A stretch of 64,000 bases of DNA from Edaphobacter flagellatus (GTDB taxonomy: Bacteria; Acidobacteriota; Terriglobia; Terriglobales; Acidobacteriaceae). The notes under the pieces were generated by a model, which saw only the letters and a program-made list of their open reading frames with translations, made no database searches and had not been told where the DNA came from. Every line of letters begins with the position of its first letter. Within the stretch, counting starts at the first letter, position 1. The translations under genes and the position numbers were made by a program. This document shows positions 12,282 through 19,521 of the stretch, in pieces. The stretch spans positions 3,763,501-3,827,500 of the forward strand of contig NZ_CP073697.1 in assembly GCF_025264665.1 (NCBI RefSeq), written 5' to 3'.

Positions 12282-12800
12282 TCAAGTTTTCATGGCGGCG
12301 GAGGCGCGCTGCACAGCGCGAATAATTGCGGCATACGTACCGCAGCGGCAGAGGTGCGGTGATGGCGGCTTGTTCGTATAAGCGTTCTTAATCTCGGCTA
12401 CGGTTGGCGCTGGGTTTGTTGCGAGCAGGTCGGCAGCTGCGATCATCATGCCGCTCTGACAGTAGCCACATTGTGGTACCTGTTCCTCGATCCATGCCTG
12501 CTGCACGGGGTGCAGGGTGTCCGTATTGGCAGGCAGTCCTTTGGACTGTGTCCAAAGGGCAGAGAGGCCTTCAATGGTCGTAACTTTTTTGCCGGCAACC
12601 GCCGCAAGAGGGGTAATGCAAGAGCGTATCTCCGCGCCATCAAGAAGCACTGCACACGCACCACATTGTGCCAGACCGCAGCCATAGCGAGGACCGGTAA
12701 GATGACACTCGTTGCGCAGCACATAAAGAAGTGGCGTCTCGGGAGGAGAGCTGATCGCACGATCATGCCCATTGAGATTGACTGTCAGCTTATCTGCCAT
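12282..12800 (-). CDS. [2Fe-2S] small subunit of molybdenum hydroxylase (IorA-like)
   Basis: The 172-residue protein has a plant-ferredoxin-like [2Fe-2S] domain (CGLAQCGACAVLLDG, with an earlier Cys in NECH). A C-terminal all-helical [2Fe-2S] domain follows (CGYCQSGM and CRCGTY). This is the complete two-cluster set of xanthine-oxidase-family small subunits, which pass electrons from molybdopterin to an acceptor. The ATG at 12800 is chosen over the upstream in-frame start because AAGAGGTGG sits in Shine-Dalgarno position and the family starts there. It overlaps the upstream membrane-protein gene by 16 bases, implying coupled translation. It has no signal of its own and would be co-exported with the Tat-tagged large subunit. 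Confidence 0.92.
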   Translation of the reverse strand: MADKLTVNLNGHDRAISSPPETPLLYVLRNECHLTGPRYGCGLAQCGACAVLLDGAEIRSCITPLAAVAGKKVTTIEGLSALWTQSKGLPANTDTLHPVQQAWIEEQVPQCGYCQSGMMIAAADLLATNPAPTVAEIKNAYTNKPPSPHLCRCGTYAAIIRAVQRASAAMKT

Positions 12801-13504
12801 GGCCACCTCTTGAGCGATTGCGTTTTGCGGGCGGCAGTCGCCACCAGATACCATGCTGGCCAGCTCAGAGCCCAGTTAGGCAGCCAGGCTCCTTTGCTGC
12901 TCCAGGTGGGGATGGTGAGCACGGTGATGAGCGTTGCCAGAAAGATTGCTGAGCGAAGACGAATATAGGCGAAGCGCACTCCATGAATCAGTCCCCATGC
13001 TGCTGGAATCATGAAGAGGAGAAGACAAAATCGCGAGAGCGATTCAATGCGGAAGCGCGCAAGGCAGAAGGTGCATGGCATAAAGGAGAGTGCCACGCTC
13101 AGTAAGACCGTGCGACGCGAGATCGAACCGATGACAAATGCTCCAGTCCACGACCAGGCAATGAATAGGATGAGGTTTGAAAACAGCAAAGCTAAGCCCG
13201 GGCCAAGGGAGAGGTGTGTTCCGCTAAGAGCCGTGGAGCTGGTCCATCGCTGGAAGGACTGCGCGATGGAGATGGAAAGGCCCATAAGAAGAAGGCTGAA
13301 TGGAATGGCAATGCCAAATGCCGCAAGCCATGGTTTCCAGCTTTTCCAGATGGAAAGATGACGACGAGCGCATAAGCCAATGACATCGGCAACACCGTGC
13401 CATCCCGTATCATCGATCTCTTCGAGATCACCCAGAACAGCCTCGCGCTCCCACGGAGTAAGCAAACGCGAAGTAGCTTCGAGAATAGTAGAAGGCAGAC
13501 TCAT
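12785..13504 (-). CDS. Membrane protein co-transcribed with PadR
   Basis: This is a 239-residue protein of unknown function. A soluble N-terminal segment of about 50 residues contains WEREAVLGDLEE. About six hydrophobic helices follow (for example FGIAIPFSLLLMGLSISI and LALLFSNLILFIAWSW). Its ATG overlaps the padR stop as ATGA, and its 3' end overlaps the small-subunit gene. PadR regulators in acidobacteria are often followed by membrane proteins with a similar ER.AVLGDLEE-type prefix; I recall this from the group and have not searched it. The coupling suggests it works with PadR as a signal or transport partner, but no function can be assigned. Confidence 0.75.
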   Translation of the reverse strand: MSLPSTILEATSRLLTPWEREAVLGDLEEIDDTGWHGVADVIGLCARRHLSIWKSWKPWLAAFGIAIPFSLLLMGLSISIAQSFQRWTSSTALSGTHLSLGPGLALLFSNLILFIAWSWTGAFVIGSISRRTVLLSVALSFMPCTFCLARFRIESLSRFCLLLFMIPAAWGLIHGVRFAYIRLRSAIFLATLITVLTIPTWSSKGAWLPNWALSWPAWYLVATAARKTQSLKRWPWQIS

Positions 13505-13830
13505 GCAGTCTCCTTTCCACGTTCAGAGGCCCAGGACACGTTATGGCTAACGCGCATGATGGTGTTATAGAAGTCTTTTGCAGCGCACTGGCCCTGTGGA
13601 GTCAGGCGAACCATACGTTTGGCGCGGCCGCCGCGCTCCGCCGTAGCTTCACCCATCCAGGTCGTAAGAAGCCCCTTGGACTCAAGGCGATCTATCGTGG
13701 TGTAGAGCGCTCCGATGGAACAGCGTCGCGTGGTGACAGTTTCAATGTGTTCACGGATCGCAGCGCCGTAGGCATTGTCGCCAAGGGACGAAGCCGCAGT
13801 GAGGAGGACGTATTCAAACTCTCCGATCAT
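13501..13830 (-). CDS. PadR-family transcriptional regulator
   Basis: This is a 109-residue winged-helix protein of the short PadR type. It starts with GEFEYVLLTAASSLGDNAYG, the usual first helix. The recognition region SIGALYTTIDRLESKGLL follows, then the wing GGRAKRMVRLTPQG and a short dimerization helix. PadR proteins respond to small molecules and repress nearby genes. It is the first gene of the padR-membrane protein-iorA-iorB operon and overlaps the next gene by four bases. Palindromes of TGTAGCTACA type lie at and upstream of its start codon and could be its operators. Confidence 0.92.
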   Translation of the reverse strand: MIGEFEYVLLTAASSLGDNAYGAAIREHIETVTTRRCSIGALYTTIDRLESKGLLTTWMGEATAERGGRAKRMVRLTPQGQCAAKDFYNTIMRVSHNVSWASERGKETA

Positions 13831-13838
13831 TAGCTACA
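13829..13838. promoter_or_regulatory. Candidate PadR operator at the padR start codon
   Basis: ATTAGCTACA, with a TAGCTA palindromic core at 13831-13836, overlaps the padR ATG. It matches 8 of 10 positions of the perfect palindrome at 13906-13915. The flanks TAGCTACACA (13831-13840) and TGTGTAGCTA (13904-13913) form an exact inverted repeat. PadR proteins typically bind dyads of this size near their own promoter. Confidence 0.45.
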
Positions 13839-13905
13839 CATTGTGCTGGTAATAGAGAAACGCTGTCAATAGCGTTCGTCACTTCATTTTGAATGTGGGA
13901 AGCTG

Positions 13906-13915
13906 TGTAGCTACA
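13906..13915. promoter_or_regulatory. Candidate PadR operator upstream of padR
   Basis: TGTAGCTACA is a perfect 10-base palindrome about 75 bases upstream of the padR ATG, overlapping the last codons of the cytochrome gene. The second, degenerate copy overlaps the padR start. The centre-to-centre distance is 77 bases. Confidence 0.45.
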
Positions 13916-14594
13916 ACGTGGGTGCGTGCAGGAAGCTTGCAATCGCAGCGAGCTGGGGGGCGGCGGGGTGGAATCGATTGTCCCGCGGCTGGAGGCGAAG
14001 GCGGGCCAGAATCGAACGATCCACGTCAAAGGGGGAGTGTCCGTTCTTCGACATGATGGCGTGGCAGGTGTCGCAGGTAGCTGGCGCTCCCTTGGCTTGA
14101 TGACATCCAATGCAGGTCCCCATGCTGGTATCTTTTTCAAGAGCGATCGCGGTGCGCTCAGCAACGGGGCCGTGGCACTCCTCGCATTTGTTGCCTGCTG
14201 AGGTATGCGTTTTATGGCTGAAGGTTACAAACGAGGGCACACGATAGACGCGAACCCACTCAATCGGATCTTCATTTTTTGCGGCTTCAGCAAGACGTTT
14301 GATATCTGGTTTATCGGTTGCGATACCGACATGGCACTGCATGCACTTTGGGGGCTGAGGTATGGCCAGCGTCGAACCATTGCCACGCGGTTCGTGGCAG
14401 TCTTTGCAGGTCATATTCGCAGTTTGAATGTGCAGCTTGTGATTGAAGGCGATGGGTTGTGCCGGGGCAGTCGCAGTCGGAGCCGTTCCGGAAGAGGGCT
14501 TCGCGGCAGCAGGTGCTGAAGTGCCAGCGTCCTGCGCATGGATTGCGGCAGTGAACCCAAACACCAGAGCAAATATTAGAAGGAACCTCTGCAC
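13911..14594 (-). CDS. Exported five-heme cytochrome c (c3/c7 type)
   Basis: From the GTG at 14594 the protein has 227 residues and starts with a clean Sec signal (VQRFLLIFALVFGFTAAIHA). GGAGG lies eight bases upstream. Longer in-frame readings would run into the GMC gene and lack a signal. After an Ala/Pro-rich linker come five CxxCH heme sites: CKDCH, CMQCH, CEECH, CIGCH and CDTCH. Extra His residues in FNHKLH and FSHKTH could be axial ligands. It belongs to the cytochrome c3/class III fold group. It is the third gene behind the GMC dehydrogenase and subunit 3 genes, so it probably takes electrons from that flavoprotein in the periplasm. Confidence 0.88.
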   Translation of the reverse strand: MQRFLLIFALVFGFTAAIHAQDAGTSAPAAAKPSSGTAPTATAPAQPIAFNHKLHIQTANMTCKDCHEPRGNGSTLAIPQPPKCMQCHVGIATDKPDIKRLAEAAKNEDPIEWVRVYRVPSFVTFSHKTHTSAGNKCEECHGPVAERTAIALEKDTSMGTCIGCHQAKGAPATCDTCHAIMSKNGHSPFDVDRSILARLRLQPRDNRFHPAAPQLAAIASFLHAPTL

Positions 14595-14674
14595 GCGAAA
14601 ACCTCCACCCTCAGAAATACGTGCCGTCTCCCTGAGGAAACGGCACCTTGATTCGTTCAGACTGCGCAGGAGCG

Positions 14675-16246
14675 TTAGACGTTGCCCTTGCGCATCTCCT
14701 CGGCCAGATATTCCGATGCGCGCATGGCAAGTGCGCACATGGTGATTGTTGGGTTCTGCCATCCCGCGCTGACAAAGACGCTGGCATCGGTAATGAACAG
14801 GTTCTTCATATCATGGCTCTGGCTCCACTTATTGACGACACCCTTCTTCGGATCGTCGCTCATGCGTGCCGTGCCCTGCTCGTGAATGGAGTAACCCGGC
14901 GGGTTGAACTCGTAGTTCTTCACCAGAATATCGAAGCCTGCCGACTCAGCCATGGCCGACATGGTGTCGATATAGTCTTTCGCCATGTTGGTTTCATTGC
15001 TGGTGTACTTCGTATAGATGTTCAACGTCGGAATACCCCAGGCATCGACCACCTGCTTATTCAGCGTGACGTGATTTTCATAATGGCCCAGCGTCTCGCC
15101 CATGATGTTGGTCGAGAAGTGGCTGCCATTGTAGCTCTGCAGCTTCTGCTCGAGTTCCTTGCCATAGTAGGGCAGTGCGCGCGGGTCAAACGGTCCGTTG
15201 CTGCACGAGACATTGACGGCGTAGCCACGGAGGAAACCATTACTCTTCGTCTCCAGATTGCGGAAGCGAGGAATCAGAGCGCCGCCCCCCATCAGGCCAC
15301 GCGTTGCCTTGCCATCACGCGCCTCCGGAACGGAGCAGATGATGCCTGCTCCATAGATTTGATCGGTCAGGTAATGGCCGAGCGCGCCGCTGGAATTGCA
15401 AATCTCCGAAAGCATCAGCAGGCGAGTCGTCTCCAGCGTGCCGGCGGCAACCACGACGACACGAGCCTTCAGCACCATCTCCCGGTGTGAGTGACGATCG
15501 AGGAAGATGACGCCATCGGCCAGGCCCGTCTTCTTGTCGACCGTGATCTTCCGCACAATAGCGTTCGGGATCGTCGTGAGCTTGCCGGTAGCAACCGCAT
15601 CCGGCAGAAGCAGATTGAGCGATGATGCCAGTCCATCCTTGCCGAGCGACGAGCGCGGCTTCGTGACCGGTACGCCAAGCTTCTTGCCGGCATCGACGAA
15701 GCGCTGCATGGCGCCAGACCATGGTGCATCGTCTTCAATAAAGTTGCCGTCCGGATATTGTGGCAGGTTATCCGTATGACCCGTCACGCGGAAGATCTCT
15801 TCGACGCGCGAATAGTAAGGTGCGAGATCTTTCAGCGTGATCGGCCAGTTTTCTCCGAAGCCGTCATGGTCCTTGCTCTTGAACTCATAATCACTCAGGC
15901 GGAAGGACTGGCGTCCCCACACAGGAGAGCGTCCACCCATGCTGCGCACACGAACCCAGTTGTATGGCTGGTCGGGTGGATGAGTATAAGGATTCGCTTT
16001 CTCATCCAGCCAGAAGTTGGCATTAAACTCACTTGCCTGATACACATGCGGCAAACGGCCGGGCGCAATAAAGCCGCGAAAGGGAAGTTCGTACGCTGGC
16101 TTCAGTTCGCGATACCGTTCGAAATTCAGCATCGGTCCCGCATCCAGCATCGTGCAGGCAATGCCTTTTTCCGTCAGAATCTTTGCGGCCATGCCGCCAG
16201 TATGTCCCGAACCGATGATCAGGACGTCCACCTTCTTCTGTGCCAT
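14675..16246 (-). CDS. GMC-family FAD-dependent oxidoreductase
   Basis: The 523-residue protein begins with the ADP-binding loop VLIIGSGHTGGMAA and ends with the GMC C-terminal substrate domain (IHEQGTARMSDDP, then NLFITDASVF and WQNPTITMCALAMR). It resembles the large subunit of membrane gluconate, 2-ketogluconate or sorbitol dehydrogenases. It has no signal peptide, which is normal because this subunit is exported piggyback on the Tat-tagged subunit 3 encoded just upstream (36-base gap). AAGGAAA precedes the ATG. The likely reaction is oxidation of a sugar, sugar acid or alcohol in the periplasm, with electrons leaving through the downstream multiheme cytochrome. The exact substrate is unknown. 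Confidence 0.9.
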   Translation of the reverse strand: MAQKKVDVLIIGSGHTGGMAAKILTEKGIACTMLDAGPMLNFERYRELKPAYELPFRGFIAPGRLPHVYQASEFNANFWLDEKANPYTHPPDQPYNWVRVRSMGGRSPVWGRQSFRLSDYEFKSKDHDGFGENWPITLKDLAPYYSRVEEIFRVTGHTDNLPQYPDGNFIEDDAPWSGAMQRFVDAGKKLGVPVTKPRSSLGKDGLASSLNLLLPDAVATGKLTTIPNAIVRKITVDKKTGLADGVIFLDRHSHREMVLKARVVVVAAGTLETTRLLMLSEICNSSGALGHYLTDQIYGAGIICSVPEARDGKATRGLMGGGALIPRFRNLETKSNGFLRGYAVNVSCSNGPFDPRALPYYGKELEQKLQSYNGSHFSTNIMGETLGHYENHVTLNKQVVDAWGIPTLNIYTKYTSNETNMAKDYIDTMSAMAESAGFDILVKNYEFNPPGYSIHEQGTARMSDDPKKGVVNKWSQSHDMKNLFITDASVFVSAGWQNPTITMCALAMRASEYLAEEMRKGNV

Positions 16247-16282
16247 GTCTCTCTGTTTCCTTCTCTCTGAGGGGGAAATATC

Positions 16283-16999
16283 CTATGCCTGCTTATGAGC
16301 AGTCATCGATGCGGCATGGGGCGTGCTGCGGTTTACCCATGTCTCGATACCGGGCTCGATCGGATACCAGTACAGGCCCACGCCTGGCGTACGCTCACCC
16401 ACGGCTTCTGCCGCTGCAGCCCATGCCGGTGAATTCATGGTGGCCATCCGAATGTCACGGTGAGCCAGATTGATGAAGCGCTCCTGACCTTCGCGAGGCG
16501 GGTGGTCGTTCATCCATCCTTTAAGGTGCGGGCGAATCACGGCGTCGGCCTGCTTCGCATCGGCCTTCGCAAACGGAACGTTGAACTGCTTCATGCAGTC
16601 GGCGTTCAGACGGTCAAGGCCGTTGTTGTACATGGTCTGCTGCGCAGCAGGTGAGGCGCCAATATAGAAATCGAGAAACTCCGGTGTGCCGGCTTTGACG
16701 GCGCTCGGATAATCGTCGCCAGCGGGCATCAGGATCTCGCACAGGTGAAGCAGGGTGGCATAACGTACCGGCGTAAAGTAACGCACGTCCGTTATGGCGA
16801 CAACATCAGGCTGTGAAAGCGGGATGTTCGGCGTATGGAACTGCGCCATCCTCTGTTCGCGAGACACCGCCTGCGGACTGGCCGCGGGTGCAGCAGCAGG
16901 TGGATTCTGGGTTTGCGGTGCAGGTTGTTGTTCTCCAAGCGCAGTGCTCGCTGTTGCCGTAGCGACTGCCAGGCCCTTTACAAAGTCACGCCGTCTCAT
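16283..16999 (-). CDS. Gluconate 2-dehydrogenase subunit 3 family protein, Tat-exported
   Basis: The 238-residue protein starts with a twin-arginine signal (MRRRDFVKGLAVATATAS). A Gln/Pro/Ala-rich linker follows, then the subunit-3 domain (TLLHLCEILMPAGDDYPSA, GTPEFLDF). In characterised gluconate and fructose dehydrogenases this small subunit carries the Tat signal and brings the folded flavoprotein across the membrane. It is the first gene of the three-gene operon with the GMC subunit and the five-heme cytochrome. It is divergent from the amine oxidase gene, with 357 bases between. Confidence 0.9.
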   Translation of the reverse strand: MRRRDFVKGLAVATATASTALGEQQPAPQTQNPPAAAPAASPQAVSREQRMAQFHTPNIPLSQPDVVAITDVRYFTPVRYATLLHLCEILMPAGDDYPSAVKAGTPEFLDFYIGASPAAQQTMYNNGLDRLNADCMKQFNVPFAKADAKQADAVIRPHLKGWMNDHPPREGQERFINLAHRDIRMATMNSPAWAAAAEAVGERTPGVGLYWYPIEPGIETWVNRSTPHAASMTAHKQA

Positions 17000-17356
17000 G
17001 AGCGAAATCCTACGGGTTACCGATAACTACGTCAATCGCTCGCAGGTAGCGGCGATAATGAGGATAAATTTATCCGCAAATTTGTGAATTCTGGGCAAAG
17101 CATCAGGAGAGGACGGGAATTGTGATGAGTGCGTACGGATTTTCCTCTGGCGTCCATTAATTTTTGAGTTAGAGTGAAAGAAACGACTCATCCAGTCACT
17201 CTTCCTCTCAGCCCATTGGCCGTGACGCCAGTTGGCAAATCCCGTTCGTTCTATGTATGCAGTCCATATTGTCATCGCCTGGCGTTTGCCATGGGTGGTG
17301 ACGAGACGGCAACCTTATTTTAAATAACGCTTATTACGGTACGAGGTGTCTTTTCA
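17000..17356. other. Divergent intergenic region between two exported-oxidase operons
   Basis: These 357 bases separate the starts of the subunit-3 gene (minus) and the amine oxidase gene (plus). They must hold both promoters. I saw no convincing ORF, RNA gene or strong palindrome. The A+T-rich stretch TTTTAAATAACGCTTATTACG (about 17315-17337) is the best candidate core promoter for the plus gene. Confidence 0.5.
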
Positions 17357-18943
17357 ATGGGAATCACCAGGCGCGATTTTCTGATGCGTGTCGGGCAGGC
17401 TGGAGGCTACAGCGCTGCGTTTACAACGATGCAGTCCTTAGGGCTAATGCCGATGAAGGCGGAAACTGCATCCGCAATCGCCGCGGCACCGGGAAGCGGT
17501 AAAGGCGTAAAAATTGTGGTCCTCGGTGGCGGAGTGAGCGGCCTTGTCACCGCATACGAGGCCAAAAAACTCGGCTACGATGTAACTCTGCTGGAGGCAC
17601 GTCACCGTCCCGGCGGCCGCGCATGGAGCGCGCGCAACGGGGATGTCGTTGAATTTGTCGACGGTACGAAGCAGCCGATTACGTGGAGCGAAGGGCTCTA
17701 TCAGAACATGGGTCCAGCGCGTCTACCCTCGGTGCATGGAACCATGCTGGGCTATTGTCGTGAGCTCAAGGTTCCGCTCGAAGTCGAAGTGAATACATCG
17801 CGTTCTACACTGCTGCAAAACGACAAGGTGAACGGCGGTAAGCCCGTACTGCAGCGCAAGGCGATCAACGATACCCGTGGCCACGTCAGCGAGCTGCTTT
17901 CAAAAGCCGTTGCGGGCGGCGCTCTCGATCAGGAGCTCAGTACCGAGGACAGGCAGCGCATAATCGATGTCCTCAAAATCTATGGTCCATTGGATAAGAG
18001 CGGCAAATATGTAGGATCGGATCGCGCCGATATCAAGCGTTATCCCGGCGCAGGGCCGCAGACGATGCAGGTGGATGATCATCCGCTAAGCATGCACGAC
18101 TTACTCGATGCGAATTTTTGGGGGGCCGAGCTCTACGAAGAGGCTTGGGACTGGCAGGCGACGATGTTCCAGCCTGTTAATGGTATGCAGCAGATCTCGA
18201 TCGCCTTCGCGCGGGCACTCGGCTCGACCGTTGTCTATGATGCTCCCGTAACGGAGATCGCGAAGACCTCAAAGGGCGTTCGAGTCGGCTATAGCAAAGG
18301 CGGTACGACCAAGTACATTGAGGCCGACTACGCAGTGTGCGCCATGCCTTTATCGATCCTCACGAAGATCAAAGCAGACCTGGACCCGGCGCACAAAGGC
18401 GCAGTCGATCGTGGAGGAGCATCCTACCGGGGTTCCTGCAAGGTCCCGTGGGAGTCGCGCCGCTTCTGGGAAACGGACTACAACATCTACGGCGGCCTGT
18501 CCTTTCTTTCGCAGGGGCCAAGCCCGATCTGGTATCCCAGTGCCAATCTGTTCTCCGAGCGAGGCATCGTCGTCGCCGGTTACATGGATGAGACGAACGA
18601 AGGCTTCGACAAACTTTCCTTGCAGCAGAAATTTGAAGCATCACGCGCATCCATTGAGAAACTCCATCCCGGGCATGGCAAGGAGCTTGAGAAACCCATC
18701 TACTGTGGCTGGAAACACATCAAGTGGAATGAAGGCTCATGGATCGGCATGCTCTCTCAAGCGGACTATGACGTCATTACAGAACCGGATGGTCCCATCT
18801 ACTTTGCCGGTGATCACACCAGCCACGTCGTTGGCTGGCAAGAGGGAGCTGCGCTGAGTGGCCGCCGTGCCGTACAGATGATCAGCGACAAGGTGAAAGC
18901 CGCACGCCTTGGAGGCAACCACCGCAACGCAGTTACCGCATAA
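17357..18943 (+). CDS. Flavin amine oxidase (MAO/L-amino-acid oxidase family), Tat-exported
   Basis: The 528-residue protein has a twin-arginine signal (ITRRDFLMRVGQAGG). The FAD motif VVLGGGVSGLVTAYEAKK, followed by LLEARHRPGGRAWS, is diagnostic of the amine oxidase superfamily. Near the C-terminus, GPIYFAGDHTSHVVGWQEGA is the conserved FAD-pyrophosphate segment of monoamine and amino-acid oxidases. It should oxidise an amine or amino acid in the periplasm to an imine, giving H2O2 if oxygen is the acceptor. The RidA gene follows after 18 bases, an apt partner because RidA hydrolyses reactive imines. Substrate specificity cannot be read from the sequence. Confidence 0.88.
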   Translation: MGITRRDFLMRVGQAGGYSAAFTTMQSLGLMPMKAETASAIAAAPGSGKGVKIVVLGGGVSGLVTAYEAKKLGYDVTLLEARHRPGGRAWSARNGDVVEFVDGTKQPITWSEGLYQNMGPARLPSVHGTMLGYCRELKVPLEVEVNTSRSTLLQNDKVNGGKPVLQRKAINDTRGHVSELLSKAVAGGALDQELSTEDRQRIIDVLKIYGPLDKSGKYVGSDRADIKRYPGAGPQTMQVDDHPLSMHDLLDANFWGAELYEEAWDWQATMFQPVNGMQQISIAFARALGSTVVYDAPVTEIAKTSKGVRVGYSKGGTTKYIEADYAVCAMPLSILTKIKADLDPAHKGAVDRGGASYRGSCKVPWESRRFWETDYNIYGGLSFLSQGPSPIWYPSANLFSERGIVVAGYMDETNEGFDKLSLQQKFEASRASIEKLHPGHGKELEKPIYCGWKHIKWNEGSWIGMLSQADYDVITEPDGPIYFAGDHTSHVVGWQEGAALSGRRAVQMISDKVKAARLGGNHRNAVTA

Positions 18944-18961
18944 CGACAGGAGCTTTGGTCC

Positions 18962-19444
18962 ATGAGGAAAGCAATACTAGTTCTAACGATCATGACAGGG
19001 TCTGCTCTGTCCATACAGGCGCAGACCGTTGTAAAGCATATTCAAGACGATAAGGCGGCCATCGCCAAAGGTGTATGGGCTGGAGACACTTTTTATCTAA
19101 GCGGTCAGCTCGCCTCACCTGTAAAGCCTGCTGATCCTGCTAAAGGCACACAGGCAGAATACGGTGATACGAAAGTGCAGGCAGCCAGCGTCTTTGCGAA
19201 AATTCAGGCAGCTTTACAGGAGCAGGGGCTCGATATGAAAGACGTCGTTAAGATGACCGTCTTTCTTGGCCCCGACCCAAAGACCGGCAAGCTGGATTTT
19301 GCGGGGATGCAATCGGAATATGTGAAGTTCTTCGGCACGAAAGAGCAACCGAACAAACCAGCACGGTCGGCCTTTCAGGTAGCTGCACTCGCCGCACCCT
19401 GGGCGCTGCTGGAGATCGAAGTAATAGCCGTCAAAAGCAAATAG
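18962..19444 (+). CDS. Exported RidA/YjgF-family protein
   Basis: This 160-residue RidA-fold protein has an N-terminal Sec signal (KAILVLTIMTGSALSIQAQ), which most RidA proteins lack. The conserved core is present: FYLSGQ, the helix with VFAKIQAALQEQGLDMKDVVKMTVFL, and PARSAFQVAALA. The Arg of that last motif corresponds to the catalytic arginine of imine-deaminating RidA. AGGAG precedes the ATG. It is the second gene of a two-gene operon with the amine oxidase. Deamination of periplasmic imines is the inferred role. Some exported RidA-like proteins have no measured activity, so this remains a hypothesis. Confidence 0.88.
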   Translation: MRKAILVLTIMTGSALSIQAQTVVKHIQDDKAAIAKGVWAGDTFYLSGQLASPVKPADPAKGTQAEYGDTKVQAASVFAKIQAALQEQGLDMKDVVKMTVFLGPDPKTGKLDFAGMQSEYVKFFGTKEQPNKPARSAFQVAALAAPWALLEIEVIAVKSK

Positions 19445-19465
19445 ATCCAACAGCGAAACGATATA

Positions 19466-19489
19466 AAAGGGACCCAATTGGGTCCCTTT
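19466..19489. terminator. Bidirectional hairpin after ridA
   Basis: A 24-base perfect palindrome (AAAGGGACCCAA followed by its complement) lies between convergent ridA and the dipeptidase gene. It forms a 10-base stem with an AATT loop and has short A and T runs at its ends. Confidence 0.75.
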
Positions 19490-19521
19490 ATGCATAGGCA
19501 ATTTTTCTACTCATAACGATG

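Noticed and set aside
14595..14762. Upstream in-frame start of the cytochrome gene
   Set aside because: It would overlap the GMC gene and hide the Sec signal. The GTG at 14594 has a ribosome-binding site.
14648..15490. 280-codon plus-strand ORF opposite the GMC gene
   Set aside because: The GMC frame carries clear FAD motifs and operon context; this frame shows none.
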